This document shows positions 1 to 5,940 of a DNA stretch of 5,940 bases, one piece after another. The notes beneath the pieces are model-generated. The model had not been told where the DNA came from, searched no databases, and was given only the letters and a program-made list of their open reading frames with translations. The DNA comes from Actinomycetes bacterium (GTDB lineage Bacteria; Actinomycetota; Actinomycetes; Propionibacteriales; Nocardioidaceae). Made by a program: the position numbers and the translations under genes. Location: the NCBI GenBank assembly GCA_029779385.1, contig JAKPAQ010000010.1:1-5940 (forward strand), written 5' to 3'. Position 1 is the stretch's first letter, and each line of letters opens with the position of its first letter.

Positions 1-1
1 G

Positions 2-970
2 CACGCCGGTTTGCCCGATCTGCTTGGCATGATTCTGGCCAGTGCCATGTCTCGTGCTACTGCCGAAGGGATGCCACGCAACTACGTTGAGCGCACGGCC
101 GAGTTGCCCTCGACTCGTGGGCAACTCGACGCCGGCAAGATGTGGCGGCGAGTTATTGACCCGTACACGGTTGATTGCCGCTTCTCGGAGTTCGTCGCCG
201 ATGGACCGGTGCCCAGTGCCCTGAAATGGGCTTGTGGAGAACTGTCGGGCGCGGTCACCCAGTCGTGGCTTGAAGCCGAACTACTCCACTATGTGGATCT
301 CTTCCCCGAGGCCTCCAGCGATCTGCCGCCGCCAGCGGTGTTGGACGCGCTGCAGCTGACGCCGCAGTTCGGCTTCCTGCATGACGCGCTTGACGTCTCT
401 CGACTGTTAGCTCTTGGTCCGCAGAACGGTGCCACGAACCGCCCCGGCGCTCCTGGTCGCGCGTTCTTGTGGAACACCGACAAGCTCTTTGGTGACTTCG
501 TTGAAGTTATCGCCGAGAAGTCGGCCCGTGAGTCTGGCTTCACCGCCTACCGCGGTGCCTCGCGTCGCTTCGGCGGGACGGCCAAGATCGGTCCGTCGGT
601 CGACACGATCATCGAGTCGGCCGAGGAAATGGTTGCGGTCAACGTCAGCGCGGCTGAGTTCACCGAGGACCTGCTCGAAGAGTTGACCGGGCCGATTGTG
701 GCCGCCGGTCGCGAACTCGGCGCCTCCGATGTTGCCTTGGTGTTCCCTGCCAGCATGGGGCTTCGTCCTGGCACACAATGGAACCTGCGTGAACCGGGCG
801 GTCCGTCGATGTTGCACGCGCTTACCGTCGACCCATCCGGGCTCGGTGAAATGGGCGGGATGGCGCGAGTGCTCAAAGAGTTCGAACTCGATTTGGGAGC
901 GGTGCTGACAATTGCTCACCGCCGACCGGTTGGCTCGCGTCGCCTCGGCAGTTCTTCTGCTTTGGCCTAA
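2..970 (+). CDS. McrC-like protein (5-methylcytosine restriction system subunit family), 5'-truncated by window edge, probably nuclease-dead
   Basis: The frame is open from the first complete codon (CAC at 2) to TAA at 968-970, so the true start lies left of the window; a TTG at 11 is in frame but is not a credible start. Numbering from that TTG (319 residues), the McrC signature is clear: YVERTAELPSTRGQLD (25-40), then CRFSEFVADGPVPSALKWA (56-74), matching the family's 'YVE..eeLp.lRGriD...' and 'CrFdE...DtplNr.LK' blocks, and later FLWNTDKLFGDFVEVI (152-167), like 'l.DMn.LFE.FV'. In McrC the C-terminal half is a PD-(D/E)xK nuclease driven by the McrB GTPase. Here the expected PD is PS (195-196) and the expected D-x-K is N-V-S (211-213), so catalysis is probably lost (inference from my alignment). 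The family's N-terminal domain is missing from view. An mcrB-like gene would be expected upstream, outside the window. The gene converges on the SNF2 gene with overlapping stops. Confidence 0.8.
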   Translation, partial: HAGLPDLLGMILASAMSRATAEGMPRNYVERTAELPSTRGQLDAGKMWRRVIDPYTVDCRFSEFVADGPVPSALKWACGELSGAVTQSWLEAELLHYVDLFPEASSDLPPPAVLDALQLTPQFGFLHDALDVSRLLALGPQNGATNRPGAPGRAFLWNTDKLFGDFVEVIAEKSARESGFTAYRGASRRFGGTAKIGPSVDTIIESAEEMVAVNVSAAEFTEDLLEELTGPIVAAGRELGASDVALVFPASMGLRPGTQWNLREPGGPSMLHALTVDPSGLGEMGGMARVLKEFELDLGAVLTIAHRRPVGSRRLGSSSALA

Positions 971-3564
971 CGGCGCAGCATTACCAGGTTCGCCAGTTCA
1001 GCGTCGGTGAGTTCGGTTAGTGCCGTCTCGCCGGCGTTGACTACCGCGTCGGCAAGTTCACGCTTGGAACTGATCAGTTCGGCGATCGACTCTTCAATCG
1101 TGCCCTCGGCGACGAGTCGGTGTACGTGGACGCTGCGAGTCTGGCCGATACGGTGGGCTCGGTCAGTTGCTTGATCCTCCACGGCCGGGTTCCACCAACG
1201 GTCGTAGTGGATGACATGGTCAGCGCGAGTCAGATTCAGGCCCGTTCCCGCTGCCTTCAGCGACAGCACCAACACGTCGGTTTTGCCGTTTTGGAAGTCG
1301 TTGACCATCTGCTCGCGCTTGCTCACCACCGTGCTGCCGTACAGGAAGTCGTGGTTGATCTTCAACTCGTTGAGGCGCCGCGAAAGCAGGTGGCCCATTT
1401 GGGCGTACTGGGTGAAAACGAGCGCCGCACCACCCTCATCGACCAGTTCGGAAACGAGGTCCTCAAATGCTTCGAGCTTGCCCGAGCGGCCAACCAGACG
1501 TGGCTGCTCCTCGCGCAGGAACTGCGCGGGGTGGTTACAGATCTGCTTCAACCGAGTCAACAATTTGACCACTAGGCCACGGCGCTGGATGCCGGTCGAC
1601 TCCTCAATTTCAGCCATCGTCTGGCGGGTGACGGCCTCGTATAGGCCAACTTGTTCGCGCGTGAGCAGTACCCGGTGGTCGGTCTCAATTTTGGGTGGCA
1701 GTTCCGGTGCAATCCCAGGATCAGATTTGCGCCTGCGCAAAACGAAGGGTCGGATTAGCTGGGAGAGTTCGGCGGCCCGTTCGGTGTCGCGGTCGCGCTC
1801 AATCGCTCGCGACCAGTCGCGACGGAACTGCTCTCGCGTGCCGAGCAATCCCGGGGTGGTCCAGTCCATTAACGCCCACAGTTCTCCGAGGTGGTTCTCC
1901 ACCGGCGTGCCGGTCAATGCCATCCGGGAGGCCGAGTCGATTGTGCGAAGTGCCTTCGCGGCGCCGCTCGCCGCGTTCTTGACGTGCTGAGCTTCGTCGG
2001 CCACCACTAGGTTCCAGCGATGGTCACGCAGTGCGGCCACGCTGGAGCGCATGGTCGCGTAGGTGGTGATCACGAAGCCGGTCTTCGCCTCAGTCAACGT
2101 CCGCTTAGGTCCGTGATAGCGGTAAACCGGAACGTCAGGGGCAAAGCGTGCGATCTCTCGCTCCCACGTCGCCAGCACCGATGCGGGGCAAACCACTAGC
2201 GTCGGCTCGGGCGAATCCAACCGAAGATGCAGTGAGATAAGCATCAGCGTCTTACCTAGGCCCATGTCGTCGGCCAAGATGCCGCCGAGGTCAAGATCGA
2301 CCAGCTGGCTCATCCATTGCAGGCCGCGCAACTGGTAGTCGCGAAGTTGGCCGACGAGTGCTGCCGGCTGCTCTTCGGCACTGATGTCTCCGTCTTGTTC
2401 GGCCAACCGCTGACGGACTTCTTCTAGCCAGCCGACAGTGTCTACTTCGGTGTCGACACCATCGACCTGCAGGCTGCCGGTGACGGCCGCCCGAAGCGCT
2501 TCGACTGCCGTAACCGATTGGGATTGACCACTCATCAACTTTGAAAGTTGCTGCTGGTCGACCATCACCCAACGGTCTCGAAGTTGGACCACGCCCGACT
2601 GGGCGTTGGCCAGCTCTTCGACCTCGGCACGGCTCAGTCGCGTGCCGTCGATGGACAAGCTCCAGTCAAACCTGAAAAGCGACTCAGTTGAAAATGCTCG
2701 GGGCCGATCGTGGTCGGCAAAGCCGGGTTCGCGGTCCGTTTCGACGCGTCCGATGATGCCGGTGGCCTTCACGTCTTGGCGCAAGCCGTCAGGCCAAATG
2801 ACCTCGAGGCGGTTCGCCAATGCCGAAACAAGCGGCCGGCCCTGGCCGAGCATGCCTAGTTCAGCGGGACTGACGTTCGTCTTTCCTGACGTCGCCAAGC
2901 GCGCTGCTGGCGGCCAGCTAACCGCTAAACGCTCCAGCATCTTGGTGAGTTCGTCGCGGGCGGCCGGGCCTAGATGATGATCGTCTCGGGTCAGCACGGT
3001 CTCGGCGGCGACCGCGGCTCGGTTCATCGCTTGGGGCCGCACCCACAAATGCAGTTCGGCCAAATCGTCGCCATTGCCGGTCAAGTTGACGTCTAGTCGA
3101 TAGGAGAAGCTGGTCGGATGCTCGATCCTGGGCCGTGGCTGTTCGGGTTCGCGGCGGCGCTGCGGCGTGGTGGCTACGCTCGGCGCATCGGCCACTAGTG
3201 CCGCGAGGAACGCGTGCACTGCCGCCTGGCCTGCCGCCGGCGTCGGCCCTATCGCAGCACCAGCGTCGCGAAGCTGCTGCAGTTCGGCCGGACCCGGATC
3301 AGCCAAATGTCCGGTGGCCATAAGTCGCAGGGCAAGAATCGCCGGCGATGCCCAAGCTCGCGCCGAGGGGTCCGCATTCAACGCTCGGATGCCGCCACTT
3401 AACGGCCCAATTGCCTCGTTTGCCGTGACTGTCAGCTCACCCGTTGGGGTGTTGAAAACAAACCGTGAATTACTCGCGTCCTGGTGATCGGCTTTGAAGG
3501 TGACCGGGTGGCGTAACGCCAACAGCAACTCGGTCGAACTGGCCATCGAACCATTGTCGCGCAC
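967..3564 (-). CDS. SNF2-family DEAD/DEAH-type helicase/translocase with DUF3670-like SNF2-associated domain
   Basis: This 865-residue protein carries a full set of SNF2 ATPase motifs. They are the Q-like segment LRDYQLRGLQWM (407-418), Walker A DDMGLGKT (432-439), Walker B DEAQ (523-526), motif III LTGTP (550-554), the segment ICNHP (675-679), and in the second lobe VFTQY (716-720), SLKAAGTGLNLT (768-779) and motif VI with QATDRAHRIGQTR (798-810). Ahead of the motor, residues about 296-345 (FDWSLSIDGTRLSRAEVEEL... LRDRWVMVD) match the SNF2-associated domain DUF3670. Residues 1-125 are not recognised, and a Pro/Arg-rich linker lies near 133-150. Such proteins translocate on double-stranded DNA and remodel nucleoprotein; the target is unknown. 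No nuclease, SWIM zinc finger or methylase domain is seen. The start is uncertain: GTG at 3564 has GGAG only 2 bases ahead, and the in-frame ATG at 3546 (residue 7) has no good ribosome site. The stop TAG overlaps the convergent McrC-like stop. The gene begins 41 bases after the CoA-transferase stop, suggesting co-transcription. Confidence 0.95.
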   Translation of the reverse strand: MRDNGSMASSTELLLALRHPVTFKADHQDASNSRFVFNTPTGELTVTANEAIGPLSGGIRALNADPSARAWASPAILALRLMATGHLADPGPAELQQLRDAGAAIGPTPAAGQAAVHAFLAALVADAPSVATTPQRRREPEQPRPRIEHPTSFSYRLDVNLTGNGDDLAELHLWVRPQAMNRAAVAAETVLTRDDHHLGPAARDELTKMLERLAVSWPPAARLATSGKTNVSPAELGMLGQGRPLVSALANRLEVIWPDGLRQDVKATGIIGRVETDREPGFADHDRPRAFSTESLFRFDWSLSIDGTRLSRAEVEELANAQSGVVQLRDRWVMVDQQQLSKLMSGQSQSVTAVEALRAAVTGSLQVDGVDTEVDTVGWLEEVRQRLAEQDGDISAEEQPAALVGQLRDYQLRGLQWMSQLVDLDLGGILADDMGLGKTLMLISLHLRLDSPEPTLVVCPASVLATWEREIARFAPDVPVYRYHGPKRTLTEAKTGFVITTYATMRSSVAALRDHRWNLVVADEAQHVKNAASGAAKALRTIDSASRMALTGTPVENHLGELWALMDWTTPGLLGTREQFRRDWSRAIERDRDTERAAELSQLIRPFVLRRRKSDPGIAPELPPKIETDHRVLLTREQVGLYEAVTRQTMAEIEESTGIQRRGLVVKLLTRLKQICNHPAQFLREEQPRLVGRSGKLEAFEDLVSELVDEGGAALVFTQYAQMGHLLSRRLNELKINHDFLYGSTVVSKREQMVNDFQNGKTDVLVLSLKAAGTGLNLTRADHVIHYDRWWNPAVEDQATDRAHRIGQTRSVHVHRLVAEGTIEESIAELISSKRELADAVVNAGETALTELTDAELANLVMLRR

Positions 3565-3605
3565 CGCTCCAAAGTCCAGTTGTGCGGTCCTAGGTGATGG
3601 TCAGT

Positions 3606-5111
3606 TCACATTTGACCAGTGTCGAGGAACCGCTGGTGCCAACTCAGTGCCTCGCCTAACAAGTGCGGCGTATGGCGCGCGGTCGGCCGGGCGGCAACTG
3701 CTCGCTCGAAATAGTCCAACAGTTGGTCCTTGAAATCGGGATGGGCACAGTTCTCGATGACGCGAGTGGCCCTGGCCGTGGGGGAGAGGCCGCGAAGGTC
3801 GGCCAAACCTTGTTCGGTCACTAACACGTGGACATCGTGCTCGGTGTGGTCAACATGGCTGACCATTGGCACGATCGTCGAGATCGCGCCGCCCTTGGCT
3901 GTGGAGGGCGTCAGGAAGAAATTCAGGAAAGCATTTCGGGCGAAATCTCCGCTGCCGCCAATGCCGTTCATGATGGAACTGCCCATCACGTGGGTCGAGT
4001 TCACGTTTCCGTAAATGTCGGCCTCGATCATTCCGTTCATGGCAATGATGCCAAGGCGTCGGACGATCTCGGGATGGTTTGAGATTTCTTCGCTGCGCAG
4101 CAGGATGCGGCCCTTGTACCTGTTGATATTCGCGTGGAACCTCGCCATGCCTTCGGTGGACAGGCCGAATGAGGCGGTCGAGGCCGCTCGTAGCGTGCCC
4201 GAATCGAGCAAGTCGAGCATGCCGTCCTGCAGCACTTCGGTGTAGGCGACTAGGTCGTTGAATTCGCTGTCATCTAGCCCGCTGAGCACCGCGTTTGCGA
4301 CATTGCCGACCCCGGACTGAAGCGGTAGTAACCCCGGCGGGACCCGGCCGGCAGCAACTTCGTGGGCAAGGAAGTCCAGCACGTGCCCGGCGATGGCCTT
4401 CGAGGACTTGTCTGGCGGAGAAAACGCCGCACCGGTATCGGGCACGTTCGTTTCAATTACCGCAACCACGCGATTTGGGTCGACCCGCAGGTATGGCTCG
4501 CCGATCCGTTGCATTGGTTGGGTCAAGGCAAGCGGCTGACGATGTGGCGGCAGCGCAGTGCCGGGATAGATGTCGTGGAAGCCTTCGAGTTCACGCGGTT
4601 GCCAGTGGTTGACTTCCAAAATCACTCGCTCGGCCTGATCTAGCCAAGTCTTGTTGTTGCCAACCGAACTGGCCGGTACGAGCAGTCCGTCGGGCAAGAT
4701 CGCGGTCACTTCAACGACTGCGACGTTTAGTTTGCCGTAGAAGCCGAACCACATCTGTTGGGCCGAATGGCTCAAGTGCGCGTCGATGTAGTCCACTTCG
4801 CCGGAGTTAATTTCCGCGCGCAAGGTCGGGTCAGAGTTGTACGGCAACCGAGTTGAGATCGCATGAGCTTCGGCCAGTACCCCATCGGCCTGTGGAGCGG
4901 TTGAAGCGCCGGTCCACAGGCCGATCCGAAAGTCCTCGCCGCGTTCGTGATGAGCGCGGACCTTGTCGGCCAAAGCGGTCGGAACGACCTTGGGGTAACC
5001 GGCACCGGTGAAACCGCTCATCCCGATGTTGTCGCCGGGATTGATGAACTTGACCGCCTCGGTGGCGTCCATGATTCGGTTGGACAAGATCGGGCAAGAG
5101 ACGCGACTCAT
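3606..5111 (-). CDS. cat1: succinyl-CoA:acetate CoA-transferase (acetyl-CoA hydrolase/transferase family, AarC/Cat/YgfH type)
   Basis: The 501-residue protein is full length for the family and resembles Acetobacter AarC end to end (from memory). Recognisable blocks are GMSGFTGAGYPKVVP (30-44) in the N-terminal domain, ASSVGNNKTWLDQAE (147-161), SGVGNVANAVL (266-276), YTEVLQDGML (290-299), IAMNGMIEADIYGNVNSTHV (356-375, CoA-side region), NGIGGSGDFARNAF (382-395), VTEQGLADLRGLSP (431-444) and the C-terminal TPHLLGEALSWHQRF (481-495). Glu292 in the YTE segment aligns with the AarC catalytic glutamate that forms the glutamyl-CoA thioester. The family moves CoA between acyl-CoA donors (succinyl-, propionyl-, acetyl-CoA) and a free acid in the cytosol; succinyl-CoA plus acetate giving acetyl-CoA plus succinate is most likely, but donor preference cannot be read here. 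ATG at 5111 is preferred because the next Met (residue 14) would remove the conserved N-terminal helix; its ribosome site is weak. The symbol is family-level only (cat1, aarC and scpC are all used). Confidence 0.95.
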   Translation of the reverse strand: MSRVSCPILSNRIMDATEAVKFINPGDNIGMSGFTGAGYPKVVPTALADKVRAHHERGEDFRIGLWTGASTAPQADGVLAEAHAISTRLPYNSDPTLRAEINSGEVDYIDAHLSHSAQQMWFGFYGKLNVAVVEVTAILPDGLLVPASSVGNNKTWLDQAERVILEVNHWQPRELEGFHDIYPGTALPPHRQPLALTQPMQRIGEPYLRVDPNRVVAVIETNVPDTGAAFSPPDKSSKAIAGHVLDFLAHEVAAGRVPPGLLPLQSGVGNVANAVLSGLDDSEFNDLVAYTEVLQDGMLDLLDSGTLRAASTASFGLSTEGMARFHANINRYKGRILLRSEEISNHPEIVRRLGIIAMNGMIEADIYGNVNSTHVMGSSIMNGIGGSGDFARNAFLNFFLTPSTAKGGAISTIVPMVSHVDHTEHDVHVLVTEQGLADLRGLSPTARATRVIENCAHPDFKDQLLDYFERAVAARPTARHTPHLLGEALSWHQRFLDTGQM

Positions 5112-5130
5112 GCTTAGATTTTGGCTGATC

Positions 5131-5145
5131 TGGTGCTAAACACCA
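5131..5145. repeat. short inverted repeat between thioredoxin and CoA-transferase genes
   Basis: TGGTG (5131-5135) and CACCA (5141-5145) are exact inverted copies separated by CTAAA. The repeat lies in the 43-base gap between the thioredoxin stop and the CoA-transferase ATG, ending 19 bases before that start on the minus strand. It could be a small operator or a weak mRNA hairpin near the ribosome site. A five-base stem is short enough to occur by chance, and I know no regulator with this exact site. Confidence 0.25.
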
Positions 5146-5154
5146 AACGAGAGT

Positions 5155-5550
5155 TCAGTCGCGAAGTTCTTCGGGAAGTTCGTCGACTTCTTCTTCCTGC
5201 GCGGCGATCTGTCGGCGGACCTCTTCCATGTCCATGCCCTTGACGCCGTCGATTACCTGATCGAGTGCTTCAGCCGGCAGCGCACCTGGTTGAGCGAAAA
5301 TCAAAATGCCGTCGCGAAAGGCCATGATCGTTGGGATTGAGGTGATGCCGACTGCGCCGGAAAGTTCGCCCTCGGCCTCCGTATCGATTTTCGCGAAGGT
5401 GATGTCCGGGTGCTTCTGACTTGCCGCTTCATAGATCGGTGCGAACTGCTTGCACGGGCCACACCAGTCGGCCCACCAGTCAACCAAGGTGATGCCCTCG
5501 GCGGTCACTGCGTCTTGAAAGGTTTCAGCGGTCAAGTTGATCGTGGTCAT
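5155..5550 (-). CDS. trxA: thioredoxin (WCGPC active site, actinobacterial TrxB1-like)
   Basis: This is a 131-residue cytosolic thioredoxin from the preferred ATG at 5550. It has the canonical redox site WCGPC (29-33) preceded by VDWWAD with the buried acid Asp24, the cis-proline loop SIPT (Pro73), and the late GALP turn (about 89-92). It should reduce protein disulfides using electrons from thioredoxin reductase, which is not in this window. No signal peptide or membrane segment is seen. The start MTTINLTAETF matches the usual start of actinobacterial homologues such as mycobacterial 'TrxB1' (recalled, not searched). An upstream in-frame GTG at 5598 would add 16 residues (EDLRNGTPESNVDVD after the initiator) and has AGAAAG nine bases ahead, so the longer form is possible. 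The C-terminus runs past the thioredoxin fold into a very acidic tail, EEEVDELPEELRD (119-131). The gene lies 43 bases upstream of the CoA-transferase, on the same strand. Confidence 0.93.
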   Translation of the reverse strand: MTTINLTAETFQDAVTAEGITLVDWWADWCGPCKQFAPIYEAASQKHPDITFAKIDTEAEGELSGAVGITSIPTIMAFRDGILIFAQPGALPAEALDQVIDGVKGMDMEEVRRQIAAQEEEVDELPEELRD

Positions 5551-5619
5551 GTCAACGTCAACGTTGCTTTCGGGTGTTCCATTCCGCAGGTCTTCCACAT
5601 ATTGAAACTTTCTGTGACA

Positions 5620-5649
5620 AGCCGTAGCCCTTTAGGGCCATAGTCGGCT
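5620..5649 (-). promoter_or_regulatory. predicted hairpin in the 5' leader of the thioredoxin gene
   Basis: Read on the minus strand, AGCCG (5649-5645) pairs with CGGCT (5624-5620), and inside it GCCC-TAAA-GGGC (5638-5627) forms a four-base-loop stem extended by a G-T and a T-A pair, with a small asymmetric internal loop between the two helices. It ends seven bases before AGAAAG, the candidate ribosome site of the upstream GTG start. It is a plausible mRNA leader structure. It lacks a following T-run, so it is not a typical intrinsic terminator. No known riboswitch is recognised. Confidence 0.35.
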
Positions 5650-5830
5650 ATCGTCAGGACTAGGAGCCAGTGTCTGGTTGGTGCAGTGAGGAATGCAGCG
5701 CCTCCGGGTTAGTCCCGCATTAGTTGTGACATTCGGCTTCGGGGGCACTTCGGTTCGGCATCTTCGGAGCTGGTTCGGGGTGTTGGCGCCTTGCGCCGTT
5801 GTGAGTCCGGCTCCCTCCCGGTACTGACAG

Positions 5831-5864
5831 CAAGATCCCCACCGCCTAGGCGGTGGGGATCTTG
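5831..5864 (-). terminator. perfect 34-base palindrome, probable transcription terminator of the cold-shock gene
   Basis: Each arm is 17 bases (CAAGATCCCCACCGCCT and its exact reverse complement) with no unpaired centre in DNA; as RNA it would form a long GC-rich hairpin with a small loop. It begins 25 bases past the cold-shock stop codon on the minus strand. The minus-strand flank (CTGTCAGTAC) lacks a T-run, whereas the plus-strand flank (TTCGTT) is somewhat richer in T, so it may act in either direction. Terminators with poor T-tracts are common in actinobacteria. Confidence 0.75.
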
Positions 5865-5889
5865 TTCGTTCAGCGGTATTCGAACCGAA

Positions 5890-5940
5890 TCAGAGCGGGC
5901 GAATGTTCGCCGCCTGCAGGCCCTTTTGGCCCTGCTCGAC
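5890..5940 (-). CDS. cspA: CspA-family cold-shock protein, C-terminal end only
   Basis: On the minus strand the last 16 codons read VEQGQKGLQAANIRPL, then TGA at 5892-5890. The 'QGQKG.QA.NIRP' ending is the final beta-strand of the CspA cold-shock domain as found in actinobacterial homologues. The rest of the ~67-residue protein, with its RNA-binding RNP1 and RNP2 motifs, lies right of the window. These are small cytosolic single-stranded nucleic-acid chaperones. The gene is followed after 25 bases by a strong palindrome, so it is probably its own transcription unit, separate from the thioredoxin genes. With only 16 residues, the family call is good but the paralogue cannot be named. Confidence 0.8.
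   Translation of the reverse strand, partial: VEQGQKGLQAANIRPL

Larger units (their letters stand above)
5599..5889. other. intergenic region between cold-shock gene and thioredoxin gene
   Basis: This ~290-base spacer has no recognised gene. From the cold-shock side it holds a long palindrome (5831-5864), a small GGCGC/GCGCC hairpin (5785-5797), a cluster of six TTCGG words (5732-5778) and a hairpin near the thioredoxin start (5620-5649). A marginal 44-codon plus-strand frame spans 5693-5827. It must contain the promoter for the thioredoxin unit unless the cold-shock transcript reads through, but I found no convincing -35/-10 pair on the minus strand. I could not match it to tmRNA, SRP RNA, RNase P RNA or the 6C motif. 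Confidence 0.6.

Noticed and set aside
11..13. TTG as the start of the McrC-like protein
   Set aside because: The frame is open to the window edge and McrC proteins have an N-terminal domain before the first motif seen here, so the gene is cut by the edge rather than starting here.
407..919. Long open frames on the minus strand opposite the McrC-like gene (also 289-543 and 547-876)
   Set aside because: They have low-complexity Arg/Ser/Pro/Gly-rich translations with no family likeness, and lie opposite a clear coding frame; typical of GC-rich DNA.
1120..1990. Plus-strand open frames opposite the SNF2 gene
   Set aside because: The opposite strand encodes conserved SNF2 motifs throughout this stretch; the plus-strand translations show no recognisable domain.
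3730..4643. Plus-strand open frames opposite the CoA-transferase
   Set aside because: They are antisense to a fully conserved enzyme; compositions and starts look accidental.
5410..5643. 77-codon plus-strand frame across the thioredoxin start
   Set aside because: It is antisense to the WCGPC-containing region and has no family likeness.
5599..5830. A structured RNA such as tmRNA, SRP RNA, RNase P RNA or a known riboswitch upstream of the thioredoxin gene
   Set aside because: I looked for the conserved cores of these RNAs on both strands and found none; only simple hairpins are present.

Overview
The window looks like part of an actinobacterial chromosome. The GC content is high (roughly 60% by eye), the genes are tightly packed, and several proteins have an actinobacterial flavour: an AarC/Cat-type CoA-transferase, a thioredoxin close to the mycobacterial 'TrxB1' type, and the end of a CspA-type cold-shock protein. 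The genus cannot be told from this stretch. No rRNA, tRNA, CRISPR array, insertion sequence or transposase was found.

Layout. The left end (2-970, plus strand) holds the last ~320 residues of a McrC-like protein whose start lies outside the window. It meets a long minus-strand gene tail to tail: the two stop codons share bases 968-969. That gene (967-3564) encodes a complete SNF2-family DNA translocase with a DUF3670-type associated domain. Upstream of it on the same strand are a complete succinyl-CoA:acetate-type CoA-transferase (3606-5111) and a small thioredoxin (5155-5550, or to 5598 with an alternative GTG start). The gaps are 41 and 43 bases with no clear terminator, so thioredoxin, CoA-transferase and SNF2 protein could be one transcript. 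A ~290-base spacer follows. It contains a hairpin just ahead of the thioredoxin gene, a cluster of TTCGG words, a marginal 44-codon open frame on the plus strand, and a perfect 34-base palindrome that probably terminates a cold-shock gene. Only the last 16 codons of that gene are visible, at the right edge.

Function. The CoA-transferase (acetate activation using succinyl-CoA, or a related acyl-CoA exchange) and the thioredoxin (cytosolic disulfide reduction) are housekeeping metabolism. The SNF2 protein is a DNA- or nucleoprotein-remodelling motor whose target cannot be read from the sequence. The gene most worth a second look is the McrC-like one: its fold-level signatures are present, but all three positions where McrC carries its PD-(D/E)xK nuclease residues appear to be substituted (PS...N-V-S in place of PD...D-x-K). 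It may be a non-cleaving subunit of a McrBC-like complex whose AAA+ partner would be encoded to the left of the window.
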